Shown piece after piece: positions 26,758 through 38,566 of a stretch of 64,000 nucleotides of DNA (within the stretch, counting starts at the first letter, position 1; every line of letters begins with the position of its first letter). The notes under the pieces were generated by a model, which saw only the letters and a list, made by a program, of their open reading frames with translations, searched no databases and was not told the DNA's origin. Position numbers and translations under genes: made by a program. The DNA is taken from contig OY856188.1 of assembly GCA_963693315.1 (NCBI GenBank), forward strand, positions 157,799,426 to 157,863,425. The letters run 5' to 3'. The stretch is from Diogma glabrata (Eukaryota > Arthropoda > Insecta > Diptera > Cylindrotomidae).

Positions 26758-26862
26758 AATCGTGGTGCTGTCCCATGACCCATGAGAAGTCTCAAGCCGG
26801 GTAAAAAAAAAAGGAAGAAAAAAAAAATCAAATAGTAGAGAGAAATGGAATTTCAACAGAGT

Positions 26863-27780
26863 TTACGAATTTTGTATATCTTTAAGGTGGTATATTCCTA
26901 AGTTGTTACCCTTTTCATCCACACAACGATATGCAACATTTCCGATTCTCTCCTTAATTATGGCTTTCACGAATTTTGGTGCAAGTTTTGCCGAGAATCT
27001 TTTTGTGGCATCGCTTTGAGTAAAATTTCGGACATAAACTGAATAACAGGAAACGTCCTTGGCCGACTTTGCAAGTTATATTGTTTCGAACGTTGTTGTG
27101 ACGATTCTTGTAATCGTTCCATAATACTATTTCTCATCAACTCAAGGTGCGTTGAGGGAGCCAAAGTCTCTACGTCTGCTTCACCTAGACATTGAAGTTC
27201 ACGTAATACCTGATACTGATCACCATGGTTAATCATATGTCGACCGAATAGAGCATAATATGGGGTTTTTCCAATGGAATCGTGAAAGGCTGTGCGTAGT
27301 GCTCCACCAATATCATCTAAATTGGCATCCCATTCACGATGGTCTGTTTTTAAATACGAGCGTATGGCTGATAATAACGTTCGATTTACTCGTTCCGAAG
27401 AATTCGATTGGGGACTGTATTTTGGAGTTAAAACATGAGCAATCTTTAGTTTCGACAGAAAGGCCTTAAAATTTTGAGAAATAAATTGTTTCCCGTTATC
27501 AGAAACGATGCATTCGGGTACCCCAAATAAATTGAAGATCCGTTTCTGTAAAACTTGTATAGCTGTTTGTGTTGTAGCTGATCTTAAAGGCTCTAAGATG
27601 ACAAATTTGCTAAAATGATCAATTACAACCATAACACAACTAAATCCCAATCGTGTCCTTGGATATGGACCAAGAAAGTCAATAAATATACGTTGCCAAG
27701 GAATAGTGGGTATATGAAAGCTTCCCATGGGAGGTCGTGTGGAATAATTAGGAGCTTTACACGTCTTACAAATATGACAC
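26863..27780 (-). pseudogene. Ty3/gypsy integrase, C-terminal frameshift
   Basis: The open part (26967-27728, 253 residues) has the integrase catalytic triad: Asp17 in FIDFLGPYP, Asp77 in VSDNGKQF and Glu112 in NSSERVNRTLL. Upstream a TAG at about 27781-27783 separates it from the zinc-binding region (H..H at the end of the preceding frame and CHICKTC just after the stop). Downstream the frame is lost near 27040: the correct C-terminal sequence (RNFTQSDATKRFSAKLAPKF-type, ending at a stop near 26863) is in another frame. The enzyme would insert the cDNA into the chromosome. Confidence 0.85.
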
Positions 27781-29108
27781 TAATTTACATATTCCTTGAC
27801 ATCTCTAAACATACTGGGCCAATAATATAATCGGCGTAAACGTTCAAACGTCCTTTCAATTCCAGCGTGACCAGCTGAAGGAGAATCGTGATGTGATTTT
27901 AAAAGATCAGGTACTAGGGCAACAGGAACATACAAACGATACAAAGGATCAGTTAAATTACCGCTATTATTTGTTTTAATGAAAACCCTTCCATCCCGTA
28001 CAACCAAATTACATTTTTGTGATAAATTACTAACCCTTTCGACAAGACTCAGATAATCATGTGACCGAAATGCATCATCATTTAGACAAAGAGACTCAAT
28101 ATTTTCTTTTGTTAACGCTTCAGATGAAAAGGTTCGAGGGAGAGTATCCGGAACTATGTTTTTCTTCTCTTCTCTATGAATGATCTTGAAGCTAAATCCC
28201 TGGAGCTTCAAACTCCAACGAGCTAAGCGTCCTGTTAGATCTTTTTGTTGATTTAACCATTGAAGACTCGCATGATCGCTAATTATGACAAACTCGTAAC
28301 CTTCTATATACGGCCTAAATTTCTTTACACTTAATACGGCCGCGTAACATTCTAACTCAGTGACGTTATAATTCCTCTGAGACCGGTTTAACTTTCGTGA
28401 AAAGAAAGCGATGGGGTGATCGAAGCCTTCATCATCTTTCTGAAACAGAACACTACCAACTCCACTCTTTGACGCATCACATTGAATATAAAAAGTGCGT
28501 TGAAAGTCAGGATGAACCAAAACGGGGGCAGAGGTCAGTTTATTTTTGATATCGTCAAATGCATTCTGACAGGCATCAGACCATAGAAACTTTTTCTTAC
28601 CGAGTAAATCGGTTAGCGGAGAGGAAATAGAAGCGTAGTTTGGGATAAAACGGGAATACCAACCCGACATGCCCAGAAATCTCCGAACATGGCGAGGAGT
28701 TTTAGGAATAGGAAATGACACAATCGCATCTACCTTTCCTGGATCGGCCTGTAAGCGACCACCACCAACAACAAATCCCAAGTAGCGTGTGTATGTGAGA
28801 CAAAATTTGCTTTTTTCAATGTTTATGGTAAGCTTAGCCTGCCTTAAACGTTGTGCTACTTCAGAAAGAAGTAGTAAATGTTCATCCAGCGTAGCTGATA
28901 TGACTAGCAAATCGTCTAAGTACACGAATACTTGATCATGGAGTTGATGCGGTATTACTTTATCCATTAGCTTACACATGGTTTGTGGTGCGTTGCACAG
29001 TCCAAACGGCATAACCGTGAACTGGTACAACGGCCGACCAGGAACTGTAAATGCTGTTTTGTCTCGGGATGCAGGATGAAGAAGGATCTGCCAGAATGCA
29101 TCTTTCAA
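27780..29108 (-). pseudogene. Ty3/gypsy reverse transcriptase and RNase H
   Basis: 442 open residues. RT motifs: DAFWQILLH at the start, MPFGLCNAPQT (33-43), and the catalytic YLDD box (63-66). The connection region (FLGMSGWYSRFIPNYA) follows. RNase H carries Asp211 (CDAS), Glu251 (ELECYA) and Asp278 (SDHAS). The last ~40 residues are the HHCC-type zinc region of integrase (SAGHAGIERTFERLRRLYYW). The first part of the RT domain lies upstream in other frames. The frame ends at an in-frame TAG within the integrase zinc region. Confidence 0.9.
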
Positions 29109-30125
29109 ATCAATTGTACTTATAAAAAACGTGTTTTTTAACCGACTTAAAGGGCCGTCAATTATTGGTAACCCATACGCATCTTTAACGGTGACGTCAT
29201 TTAGTTTACGTGCGTCCAGGCAAAGCCTTTTTTTCCATTAGCTTTGCTGACCATCGTGACAGGATTATTCCAGGAACTGAACTTTCTTCGATGACCCTCA
29301 AAGCCAACATCCTATCTATTTCATCGTACAGCTCTTTTTGAACGACAGGAGATACAGGATAAAATCGCTGTTTTATAGGTTTAGCCTGTCCCACGTCGAT
29401 GGAGTGACTAAGGAGGTGTGTCTTCCCAAGACCCTCATGGGCAAATGAAGGAAAAGTGTTTACAATAGAGTGGAGTTTAGCAGACTCAGCAATATTAAGT
29501 AAGTGTTGATCCGGAAGTGGTAGAGAGGGAGGCGTATTAAGTGTAAGGTCTGCAATAAGTTGAGGTTTGATATTGAAGAGTTTCCAAAAATCTATTCCCA
29601 GGTAAAGTTGCTGGCTTAACCCAGGTGCTACAAATATTCTCATCATACGTTGTTTTCCAGCGTATGAAACGAAAGCTCTAATATGACCTAGAATTCGTTG
29701 TGCTTCACCAGAAGCCGTAGAAAGTAGTGTAGGTTGATTGTAGAAGCGAATGCCTGAGTTTTTCAAAAATTGTTCAGAACCCTTTCGAAGCCTTGTAAAG
29801 GGATACCAGCTATTTCAACATCAGCATAAGGGCGATCGTCCAATCCATCAACAATACAAGCAGCAGCCACAAAATTCTTAATAGAGCGACGCAAGCGGAA
29901 GTATTTGATATTTCGTGAGATTTTATTTGATTTGATTTGAAGTTTTGAAGGGTTTGAAATGATATTGTTTGAAATTACTTTTGGTTTTTCGAAAGTCGCC
30001 GGTAGAACTCTGGATCGGTATTCGATGCTGTTTCTTCCATCCGGGAACTCTGGGTGGGAATTTGTGAAGTAATCGGGAAGGGTTGACTCCCAATTCGCAC
30101 CTCCCTCCTCATGTTTCCCTGACAC
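29109..30125 (-). pseudogene. Ty3/gypsy protease and RT N-terminus, damaged
   Basis: 29763-30125 encodes the start of an aspartic protease (DDRPYADVEIAGIPLQGF), but the catalytic D(S/T)GA segment expected right after this is absent, suggesting a small deletion. A one-base change near 29766 shifts the frame to 29206-29766, which continues with the end of the protease (LYLGIDFWKLFNIKP) and the RT N-terminus (KQRFYPVSPVVQKELYDEID, VIEESSVP). Two further one-base losses near 29265 and in the A-run at about 29228-29234 displace the next RT motifs. The polyprotein could not be processed or completed. Confidence 0.8.
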
Positions 30126-32137
30126 TTAGCGCAATATTCAAAAATGATGTCAGACTGGCCACATCCACGACAAAAAACATGTTGAAGGTCATTGGGACAG
30201 TGATAGTACAAATGTCCATGTACACCACAATTCCAACACTTGACTTTCTCAAACAACTGTTTAGGAAATACCAATGGTGGATATTTATTAACTGGAGAAT
30301 TATATGAAGTGTTGAAAGCTGAAACATTAGGTTGTGAAAGAAATTGTTGAGGCATATGCGGTTGAAAAACAATAGGAGGAGAATTTTCATCGATTGGACC
30401 ATCCATTTCATGCACTTGGCGGGTACGAGGATCGACAGGTCGATTGAAGAAGGTGGTTCTTGATCCAAAATTCATTTGCCGTTCAGGAACGAAAGCTAAT
30501 TGTCTCCAGGTAGACTCGATCGAAACACATTCATCAAACAGTTCCGAAGAAGTTTGAAATCTTTTTCCTGCTAGTCGTTCTTTCAATCCAATTCTCATGT
30601 TGCCATGCAGAATTAACATCAACTCGAAGTCATTCAGAGGAGCAGACAATGAAAGAGTCAGCTCAGAGATTGCAGTAAAAAAATCTTGAAATGTTTCTTC
30701 AGGTTGTTGTTTTCTCCCGCATATTGACTGTCGAACGTCGAAATCGTTACGCGTATCTTGGAACTGTTTTCTCATCGCTGTGCTAAGCTCTGACCAGGAT
30801 CTAGGGTGGTTTGTTTCCTTGTAGGACCAATACCAGTTCAAAGCTTTGCCTTTTAGCAAATGTTGAATGTCAGTAAGCAGTCTAAATTCGGGTAGATTAT
30901 ACGAGGATGCGTTAATTTCGACTCTGTACAAAAATCGTTCCACATTGAGCCCAGTTTTTGACCCATCAAAATAAAGATTCCAATGATGAACAATAGATGG
31001 TCTACATGAGTTATCTGACATTGAAGAAATACGATTATTAAATTCTCGAGAATTGTGCATATTGTGATGATTTGGGCTAGAAGTAACAGGACAACTTTCA
31101 GCAGTAGTAGAGGCTCCGACGATGTTTTCCAATGCGGTAGGATTTAACTGAGAAACCCTTGCCATCAGTTGCTGTAACAATAATCGATCATTCATCAAAT
31201 CATCGGTGTAGGTCGGGTTATTATTATCTACTGAAATTGGCAGCTGAGCTGTCGTCTCCGCTGGCGGTGTTGATAAGCCAGAGAAAGTAGTGTTAGTAAC
31301 CACTGAAGATGTATTTGTTAAAGGTGGTTGTTTTAAAATAGGTGGTGGAATACTTTTAAAATAAGGCAATTTATCACCAGAAGTTGAAGGTGGAATGGTC
31401 AACGGAAATTCGTTAAAACGAACTGAATTAGAATGAAGGTTGAAATCAGAGTTATGAACAGCGTTATAAGGAAATGAGTTTGGCTGGATAGAAGGGTTCA
31501 AAAGCGTTTGTTGAGAATCGACTGGGCAAGTAGAAGCTGTGTAAGAAGACTGATTTGGTATAGAAGAGAGCGGTGGTTGCTTAGGAATGGTTCCAGTATT
31601 AGATGTAGCAGTTAAAATATTATTTTGTTCAGACTCAGACCTTTCCTCCACATCATGAATAACAATTTTAGCAACGGTAATGTCGAGATCATCCAGTTTT
31701 TGAATTGATTCATTTAAATCAGAACTTTCGACAGATACTTCGCTTAATGTATGAACCATTTCATCACAAAGGTTAATGGTTGGAGGATATTCCTCGCCAA
31801 CAGCCGGTGAGGTTGAAATTCGCAATAGACGAGATCGGAAATGTTGCACACGTGATTTCATAGCCGAATGAATTAAACCTAGATGGTCGGACGGTGATCT
31901 TAATGAATCTTTAAAAGATTCTTGGATCTCAACTAATTTTTTTGCGCACAATGCAACTTCTCTTTTAGGATTGGATCGTGCAGCTGCATGAGCGGACTTT
32001 GGTGCAATCTCATTACCAATTGCTTCTTCTTCTAGGTAATGTTTGAGCAGTGATAATTGCACTGATTGCAAACCTTTAATATTTCTTAACTCGCATTCTA
32101 TCTTCAAATCATCAGGTTCGAGGAGTTGAGGATCCAT
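29975..32137 (-). CDS. gag: Ty3/gypsy Gag polyprotein, 720 residues
   Basis: The open frame starts with ATG and MDPQLLEPDD. Residues 1-110 are predicted helical; 180-370 is a long Ser/Pro/Asn-rich linker. Residues 386-545 are the retrotransposon Gag core (FLYRVEINASSYNLPE, ALNWYW, MRKQF, EETFQDFF, LKERLAG). A CCHC zinc knuckle is at Cys634, Cys637, His642 and Cys647 (CWNCGVHGHLYYHC), followed by a second Cys-rich stretch (CRGCG...CAKC). Gag would package element RNA into virus-like particles. This is the only long intact frame of the element. Its end overlaps the protease frame, as expected for a frameshift or fused arrangement. Confidence 0.88.
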   Translation of the reverse strand: MDPQLLEPDDLKIECELRNIKGLQSVQLSLLKHYLEEEAIGNEIAPKSAHAAARSNPKREVALCAKKLVEIQESFKDSLRSPSDHLGLIHSAMKSRVQHFRSRLLRISTSPAVGEEYPPTINLCDEMVHTLSEVSVESSDLNESIQKLDDLDITVAKIVIHDVEERSESEQNNILTATSNTGTIPKQPPLSSIPNQSSYTASTCPVDSQQTLLNPSIQPNSFPYNAVHNSDFNLHSNSVRFNEFPLTIPPSTSGDKLPYFKSIPPPILKQPPLTNTSSVVTNTTFSGLSTPPAETTAQLPISVDNNNPTYTDDLMNDRLLLQQLMARVSQLNPTALENIVGASTTAESCPVTSSPNHHNMHNSREFNNRISSMSDNSCRPSIVHHWNLYFDGSKTGLNVERFLYRVEINASSYNLPEFRLLTDIQHLLKGKALNWYWSYKETNHPRSWSELSTAMRKQFQDTRNDFDVRQSICGRKQQPEETFQDFFTAISELTLSLSAPLNDFELMLILHGNMRIGLKERLAGKRFQTSSELFDECVSIESTWRQLAFVPERQMNFGSRTTFFNRPVDPRTRQVHEMDGPIDENSPPIVFQPHMPQQFLSQPNVSAFNTSYNSPVNKYPPLVFPKQLFEKVKCWNCGVHGHLYYHCPNDLQHVFCRGCGQSDIIFEYCAKCQGNMRREVRIGSQPFPITSQIPTQSSRMEETASNTDPEFYRRLSKNQK

Positions 32138-32639
32138 ATTGATTGAAATAAAAAAAAGTTATAATATAAAGAGAGTGTGAATTAACGTGAAATATGAGGT
32201 GATGATATAAATGTCAAACAATTGGAAAAATAACCAAACAAATCTCGAACAAATAACGTTTGATATACAGTAAAACTCGTTTATAAAGTACGGTCAAGGG
32301 ACCGACGTAAGCGTACGTTATACACCATGGTACGTTATATCCAAAAAAATTAAAAAAGCATAAGCAAATTTGCCTGTTATTCTCATTATATCATTGTATT
32401 TCATATTAAATTATTTACTACATGTTAATTGATATAAAAGCGATCACACAAAAATAGGAATAGTTTAAAAACAATTCATTAATAAAATAATCATGTTAAA
32501 GCTAATCAAACCAACGCTACATAAACATATGTATATGTAAATATTTTCGAATGAGAATGTCTGAATATGTCTACTCAGATTAAGCTGCGATGGACAATTT
32601 TTTTACTGAAAAATAATCAGTAATTGCATTTGATCAAAT

Positions 32640-33660
32640 CCGGTCTGCGAACGTGATCAGCAAGCGCGTAGCGTACGGATTTAACCACGCAGTTGTGTAG
32701 TTTATTCAAAACTTTCTCACCGACCGATACATTTCGGTATCCATCGATGGCTTCTTCTGCGTTTAAATTAATTAACACTGATGTACCCAAGGCTTAGTTT
32801 TGTCACCACTTTACTTTTACATCAACTGAAAATCACCAGTAACCCAATAAATAATTTTGCAGCTGATAGTACACTGCACAAATCGCTCGTTTTCCTATCT
32901 TTAAAAGGGAAAATGCATGAACGAATAAAGTCCGTCCGGAGAGATACCATAAATTTAAATGATAGCCTGGCAAAAGTTACCAATTTTGGTGACTGAAATA
33001 TGTTCAATTTTAACTCACCAAATCATGGTTATTGATTGTTGCCAGATCAACGACCGAGTTTGCCAAAGATATTTCGATTAGTGTGTATGACAACCAAATA
33101 GACGTATGTGAAAAATTTTATTGGTCATCAAAATTTCTATCGACTTACTCTAGAATGATCGTATAATGGCGATGGCAAAGAGCACGCCAAGAAAACTAAG
33201 TCCTCAATAGATGTAAAAAATATTTCACTCAATTTTAATAACTCCTCATTTGTAAGTCCTACATTCGTCCTTGAATGGAGTATTGTTGTCAAGTTTGGGG
33301 TGCTGCATCTGTTTCTATCCAGACTCTTTTGAACTCTGTTCAAAAACGTGCTACACGAGTTGTGATTGAAACTTAACTTCAAATCTTAATTCTCTGATCT
33401 CGTTGTTTTTTTATAAATATCGTCACCAGCAGTGCTCGGATGGAATCGTATCCATCATGCGTCAACCATATTTTTTACCCTGTTTTACTTGTCAATGGTC
33501 AATGGTGTTTTACTGGTCACTCACTATCATAGTGTTAAAATGAAGATAGATTTCTTTGTCCATACATCGTACAAATGGAATGCTTTGCACGAATCAATAG
33601 TCACGAGTGTCTTCGGTCCTCACGAGTGCCTTCGATCCACTAAGGTTTGAAAAAAAAACG
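32640..33660 (+). pseudogene. LINE reverse transcriptase relic
   Basis: Heavily mutated plus-strand RT remnant. Recognisable pieces: a segment resembling FLTDRYISVSIDG near 32720-32760, a GVPQG-like position near 32785, NPINNFAADSTLHKS near 32835-32885 (catalytic FADD reading FAAD), the NLNDSLAKV segment near 32955, and the C-terminal KWNALHES motif near 33570-33600. Stops and frame changes are frequent. Related to the relic at 58330-59270, which shares the KWNALHESIV tail. Open pieces at 32781-32996 and 33432-33650 are parts of this. Confidence 0.65.
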
Positions 33661-33775
33661 TTCATCGACACCTCAGAACGCATATTGTTGTGATAATTAG
33701 ATCTTACCAGGTATCTATGTGCTTTTGTGACACATATTGTAACTCTTATAACATACCACTTTTTATTTCAAAAAC
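33660..33775 (+). repeat. Repeat R tail following a LINE relic
   Basis: ACACCTCAGAACGCATATTG..., TTTGTGACACATATTGTAAC and CTTATAACATACC. At 59270-59385 the same tail again follows a LINE RT relic, so this part of repeat R is probably the LINE 3' end. Confidence 0.6.
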
Positions 33776-33784
33776 AAATTGATT

Positions 33785-34315
<531 letters not shown>

Positions 34316-34501
34316 AAATTTGTTCGAATTTTTATAAATCCTCGTACTCAGATTCTATTTAGTTTGAGGCATCTAATAAACGCCCTGTTATCAGTTACTG
34401 TCGAAGTATACGATCGTAGTTATCCCTGGTTTTTTGAAACAATAGTTTATTGTAGTTGCTTTAACTTTTTATCACGACTTCGAAATAAAATGAAAGACAT
34501 C

Positions 34502-34622
34502 TAAAGCCGGGCACTCACATACAACAGAAATAGAATTTCATACAAATTTAACAGAAAAAAATTCTGTTTCTGTAAAATTTGTATATGACATTCTGTTTCT
34601 GTTGTATGTGGCTTCAAGCCTT
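34502..34622. repeat. Short palindromic MITE-like sequence
   Basis: CACATACAACAGAA on the left is mirrored by TTCTGTTGTATGTG on the right, and pairing continues through the centre (ACAGAAAAAAATTCTGT). The outer edges read TAAAGCC and AAGCCTTAA. About 120 bp, non-coding. Confidence 0.65.
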
Positions 34623-35111
34623 AAGAGTGTTGTCGCTCTATCTTTATGGTTCGATACACTAGAGTTTACAAAATCCTAAATTTGAACTTTATAGTTTAGA
34701 GCAATATTTTTAAGAGGATTACCCTAACTTGAGAAAGACTTCTTTTGATCGACTTCCACCAAATATTTTAATTTATTGGGCAAAGTGATCACTAGCATTT
34801 TAATTTGATTTGGGACCGTGTCGTACCTTTAGCTTTTTTTTTTAAACATAAAAGCATTAAAGAAATCGAACTGATAAGTTAGCAAATATTTTCTCAACAC
34901 TAACTTGCGAATTAACCCATGAATCACAACAAATTAATGAACGGAAGCCGAGACATTTCCTAGAAAAATATTAAATATCGTAAAGCAGCGAATACTTACG
35001 ACTTTTAAATTTTTATGTTTATTTTGTATTCTAATTTTCTATTCGTACTTTATAAACTGGGCAAATTACACAGAAAAATAGTTCACGGGACTAAACGCGC
35101 GTTTTACTGTA

Positions 35112-35820
35112 ATAGAAATAATATGCCTATGCTAATAATATTATTTATATAATATGTACTTACAAAAAAAAGTTCTTTTCTTTATTTTTTTTTTAAATAT
35201 AATAATTATTATGTCAAAATGATAGTTGGAAAAAAAATTCAAAACTGATTAGTTGATTTCTTAAATAATAAAAAAAATTAGAAATTCGAATTTTAAAGTT
35301 GAAAGTTGAAAAACAAAAACAAATTTGATATGTGTAAAATATATGTCCAGAAAATGCCCCGTATCTTCACTGCCAGGAGAAAGGATTTTTAGAATGGATG
35401 AGGATAGGAATAGGGTTTAAAAATAGAATTATAAAACGTAATATACATTAATTCAACAATTGGTTTAATCTGTTAATAACGAAAGTTTTGCTAAAAACTC
35501 AATTTCTTAATAAGTTGTTTCAAATCGAAACAAAGTTGATTGGATTATAAAAGAACTTTAAATAAGAATCTGGAATTAAAATTAGTTACTAAATGCTAAG
35601 CAACACTAGGAGTCAAAACATCAAAAGTGGAAACTAGTGTAAGCATTTATAACAAAAATTACGACAAAAACAAACTGAAAAAAAAATCAAAACATTTAAT
35701 AGATATTTCAATCAACCGCTTTCAATCGTTAGATATAACTTTATCGTTATTACGTATCTATGAAATTATAATAAACCATATTAACATATAAAAATTAATA
35801 CATTGATAGGGTTTTAATAA
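35112..35820. other. Gypsy leader remnant, no gene
   Basis: AT-rich sequence between the pogo-type and GGGTTCCGT insertions. By position it belongs to the 5' leader of the minus-strand gypsy element. No coding or repeat structure is seen. Confidence 0.4.
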
Positions 35821-35989
35821 AAAAAGTCAGGCAAGTGCGAATATAATTCGCTCGCTGAGGGTTCCGTGTATATAATATGAGAAAAAAACAGTTTTTGTAA
35901 CTATAGTTTCAAGTTGGGTTGAATCTTACCCAAAGCTGTTTATGGTGGCTAAAGAAAGCTTCAATAACGCCAGCTTCTAAATTATTTAT

Positions 35990-36400
35990 ATTGGAAAATA
36001 CATTATCAATTGTGGTAGCCTCAACTGTTGTTGGTTCATGAATTTTTCTTTGTAAATTTTTTTGTAGAAAATAGTTTGAGAGCCAGTTTTGAGGATTTTT
36101 ATTGAAACCAACGGAAAAAACGGAGAAAAAGTGTCGTCAAATTATTTCCAACGAGTGCATTGTTAACACAGTCGAGTGATTTGTCTACTGAACATTGGGG
36201 AGATCGGTATAGTATACCAACAGGATTTGTACTTCAGCTAGTTGAACATTCACAATGACTGCCAGCAGAGCTAAACTCAAAGTGATGGTGGCTACTATTT
36301 TTCTGCACTGGTGGTACTGTATCAGACTTAACGAAAAGAACAGATCCCCAACCTCGATTAACTTGACTGTAACAATTTTCTAGTTCAACAGTAGTTCAAT
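35990..36400 (-). pseudogene. LINE endonuclease relic
   Basis: Minus-strand reading gives RGWGSVLFVKSDTVPPVQKN and, past a stop, NPVGILYRSPQ, which follow the order of APE-endonuclease motifs (a GVAIFVKS-type strand then YRPP/YRSP). No catalytic motif is intact. The part from 35885 to 35990 is shared with other E-family members, so the LINE piece was added to E1 only. Confidence 0.4.
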
Positions 36401-36749
36401 AGTTCAAAAATTTCAAAAATGTTTGTAATTAGTGATCAACTTCACAGAGAACATTTGCAATGCAACCATATTAAATGATAATCTATCGAATAGCAAACAG
36501 GTATCTGGTATGTTATTGCATAATTTTTCAACCTAACGCCTTTCGCCTGAAGTTTAGTTCATCTGACTTGTTAAACTGTGTTGATCTAATCTGATCTTGT
36601 TTGTTCATTTCTTTACTTCGTTTCACTCAATATTTACTATAATATACATTTCCTACAACGTAGTAAAATTTATCCTCTTCTACGATTATTTTACGTGAAT
36701 AGTCCTTCACAAAACACAATTTTAGAATTTTAATCAAATGAATCAAAAC

Positions 36750-38140
36750 CGAAAAAAACGAAAACTACAAAAAAATTGTTTTGGACTAGAAAAAAATTCA
36801 CCTTTCATATGCCGAGTGGGGGTCAAAAATTATTTTTTGTCAAAATTTCCACTCTCAACCCCCTCAAAATAACATTTGAAATGATGATCCGACCGCTATA
36901 GTTTTCATTCAATCTTTACAACATTGCCCATAACCATGAATATTTTCAAATATTTTTCTTTTGTAATGTTCGAAGTTAAGGGTTAGGACAGGAATTTTTT
37001 TTCACATTTTTTAATATAACTCAAAAACTTCGCTTTTGAAAATTACATAAAAAATTGTTTTGGACTAGAACAAAATCAACCTTTCATATGATGAAATTTC
37101 CCCACTCAACAAGGTCAAAAATAATTTTTTTTCAAAATTTCCACCCTCAACCCCATCAAAATAACATTAGAAATGATGAGCCAACCGCTATAGTTTTCAT
37201 TCAATCTTTACAACATTTCCCATAACCATGAATTTTTCCAAATTTTTTCTTTTGTAATGTTCGAAGTTAAGGGGGGGGGACAGGAAATTTTTTTCACATT
37301 TTTTTACATAACTCAAAAGCTGCGCTTTTTAAAATTACATAAAAAATTGTTTTGGACTAGAAAAAAATCAATCTTTCATATGACACCCCAATCGACTTGG
37401 TCAAAAATATTTTTTTTTCAAAATTTCCACCCTCAACCCCCTCAAGATAACATTTGAAATGATGAGCTGACCGCTATAGTTTTCATTCAATCTTTACAAC
37501 ATTTTCCATAACCATGAATTTTTTCAAATTTTTTCTTTTGTAAAGTTCGAAGTTAAGAGGGGGGGACAGGAAATTTTTGTCACATTTTTTAACATAACTC
37601 AAAAACTTCGCTTTTGAAAATTGCAAAAAAAATTGATTTATACTTGAAAAAAAATCACCTTTTATATGACACCCCACTCAACAAGGTCATAAATAATTTT
37701 TCTTCAATATTTCCACTCTCAACCCCCTTAGAATCACATTTGAAATGATGAGCCGACTGCTATAGTTTTGATTCAATCTTTACAACATTGACCATAATTA
37801 TGAATTTTTTCAAATTTTTTCTTTTGTAATGTTCGAAGTTAAGAGGGGGGGACAGGAAATTTTTGTCACATTTTTTAACATAACTCAAAAACTGCGCTTT
37901 TAAAAATTGCAAAAATAATTGGCTTGGACTAGAAAAATCACCTTTCATATGACACCCCACTCACTGAGGTCAAAAATAATTTTTTTTCAAAATTTCCACT
38001 CTCAACCCCCTCAGAATCACATTTGAAATGATGACCCGACCGCTATAGTTTTGATTCAATCTTTACAACATTGACCATAACCATGAATTTTTTCAAATTT
38101 TTTCTTTTCTAATGTTCGAAGTTAAAGGGGGGGACAGGAA
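36750..38140. repeat. Tandem array in E1, unit about 286 bp, nearly 5 copies
   Basis: Landmark TTGGACTAGAAAAAAATCACC followed by TTTCATATGA recurs at about 36780, 37060, 37350, 37640 and 37925, spacing 280-291 bp. Each unit also has CCGCTATAGTTTTCATTCAA and GGGGGGACAGGAAA. Open frames across it (37257-37960) are shadows of the repeat. Confidence 0.85.
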
Positions 38141-38550
38141 AGACAATACCCGTTTATGGCAATATCAAAAAAACTAAGCAGTCGAAAAATCATTGAAATT
38201 TTTTTTTGAAATATTTTGAACTTTCTCGATTTTTCTAGATCAAACTCGATTCCTTACAAAAAACTTTTGTTTTACTATCTCCTTATCTATGTTCATAAAA
38301 TATAGATTAAAACAAATATTTGAATTTTTTTGTTATCAGTAGGCGTGGAAAAACACGTTTAAAAACTGTAGAAAATTTCAAGTTGATAGCACTTATAGTT
38401 TGTGAGTAAATTGATTATGTAGAAATTCGGACGGACACCGAAGTCTCACCAATAGGGTACCGTTTTTACTTTTTTAAAGTACGGAACCCTAAAAATGAAA
38501 ACGCAAATGTTGAAAAATAAATATTGTGGCCTGTTAGAATTGTAAAAACC

Positions 38551-38566
38551 GGTTGTTTGGGCGCCA
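38551..38566 (-). promoter_or_regulatory. Primer-binding site of the gypsy element
   Basis: On the minus strand TGGCGCCCAAACAACC directly follows the LTR end (...GGGTTAAAGT). TGGCGCC is the usual start of a tRNA-complementary primer site in this class. Exact tRNA not assigned. Confidence 0.65.

Larger units (their letters stand above)
35821..38496. mobile_element. GGGTTCCGT-family element E1 with tandem core
   Basis: Left end AAGTCAGGCAAGTGCGAATA then GAGGGTTCCGT; right end GTCTCACCAATAGGGTACCGT... then ACGGAACCCTAAAAA. The GGGTTCCGT/ACGGAACCC pair is inverted near the ends. The family resembles a repeat I know as abundant in insects, especially Lepidoptera (from memory). E1 contains a LINE endonuclease relic (about 35990-36400, minus) and a tandem array (36750-38140). 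It sits in the gypsy leader between the primer-binding site and the pogo-type insertion. Confidence 0.65.

Noticed and set aside
36960..37960. Short frames such as 37257-37457, 37483-37677 and 37760-37960
   Set aside because: They repeat with the tandem unit, occur on both strands and have no conserved protein pattern.
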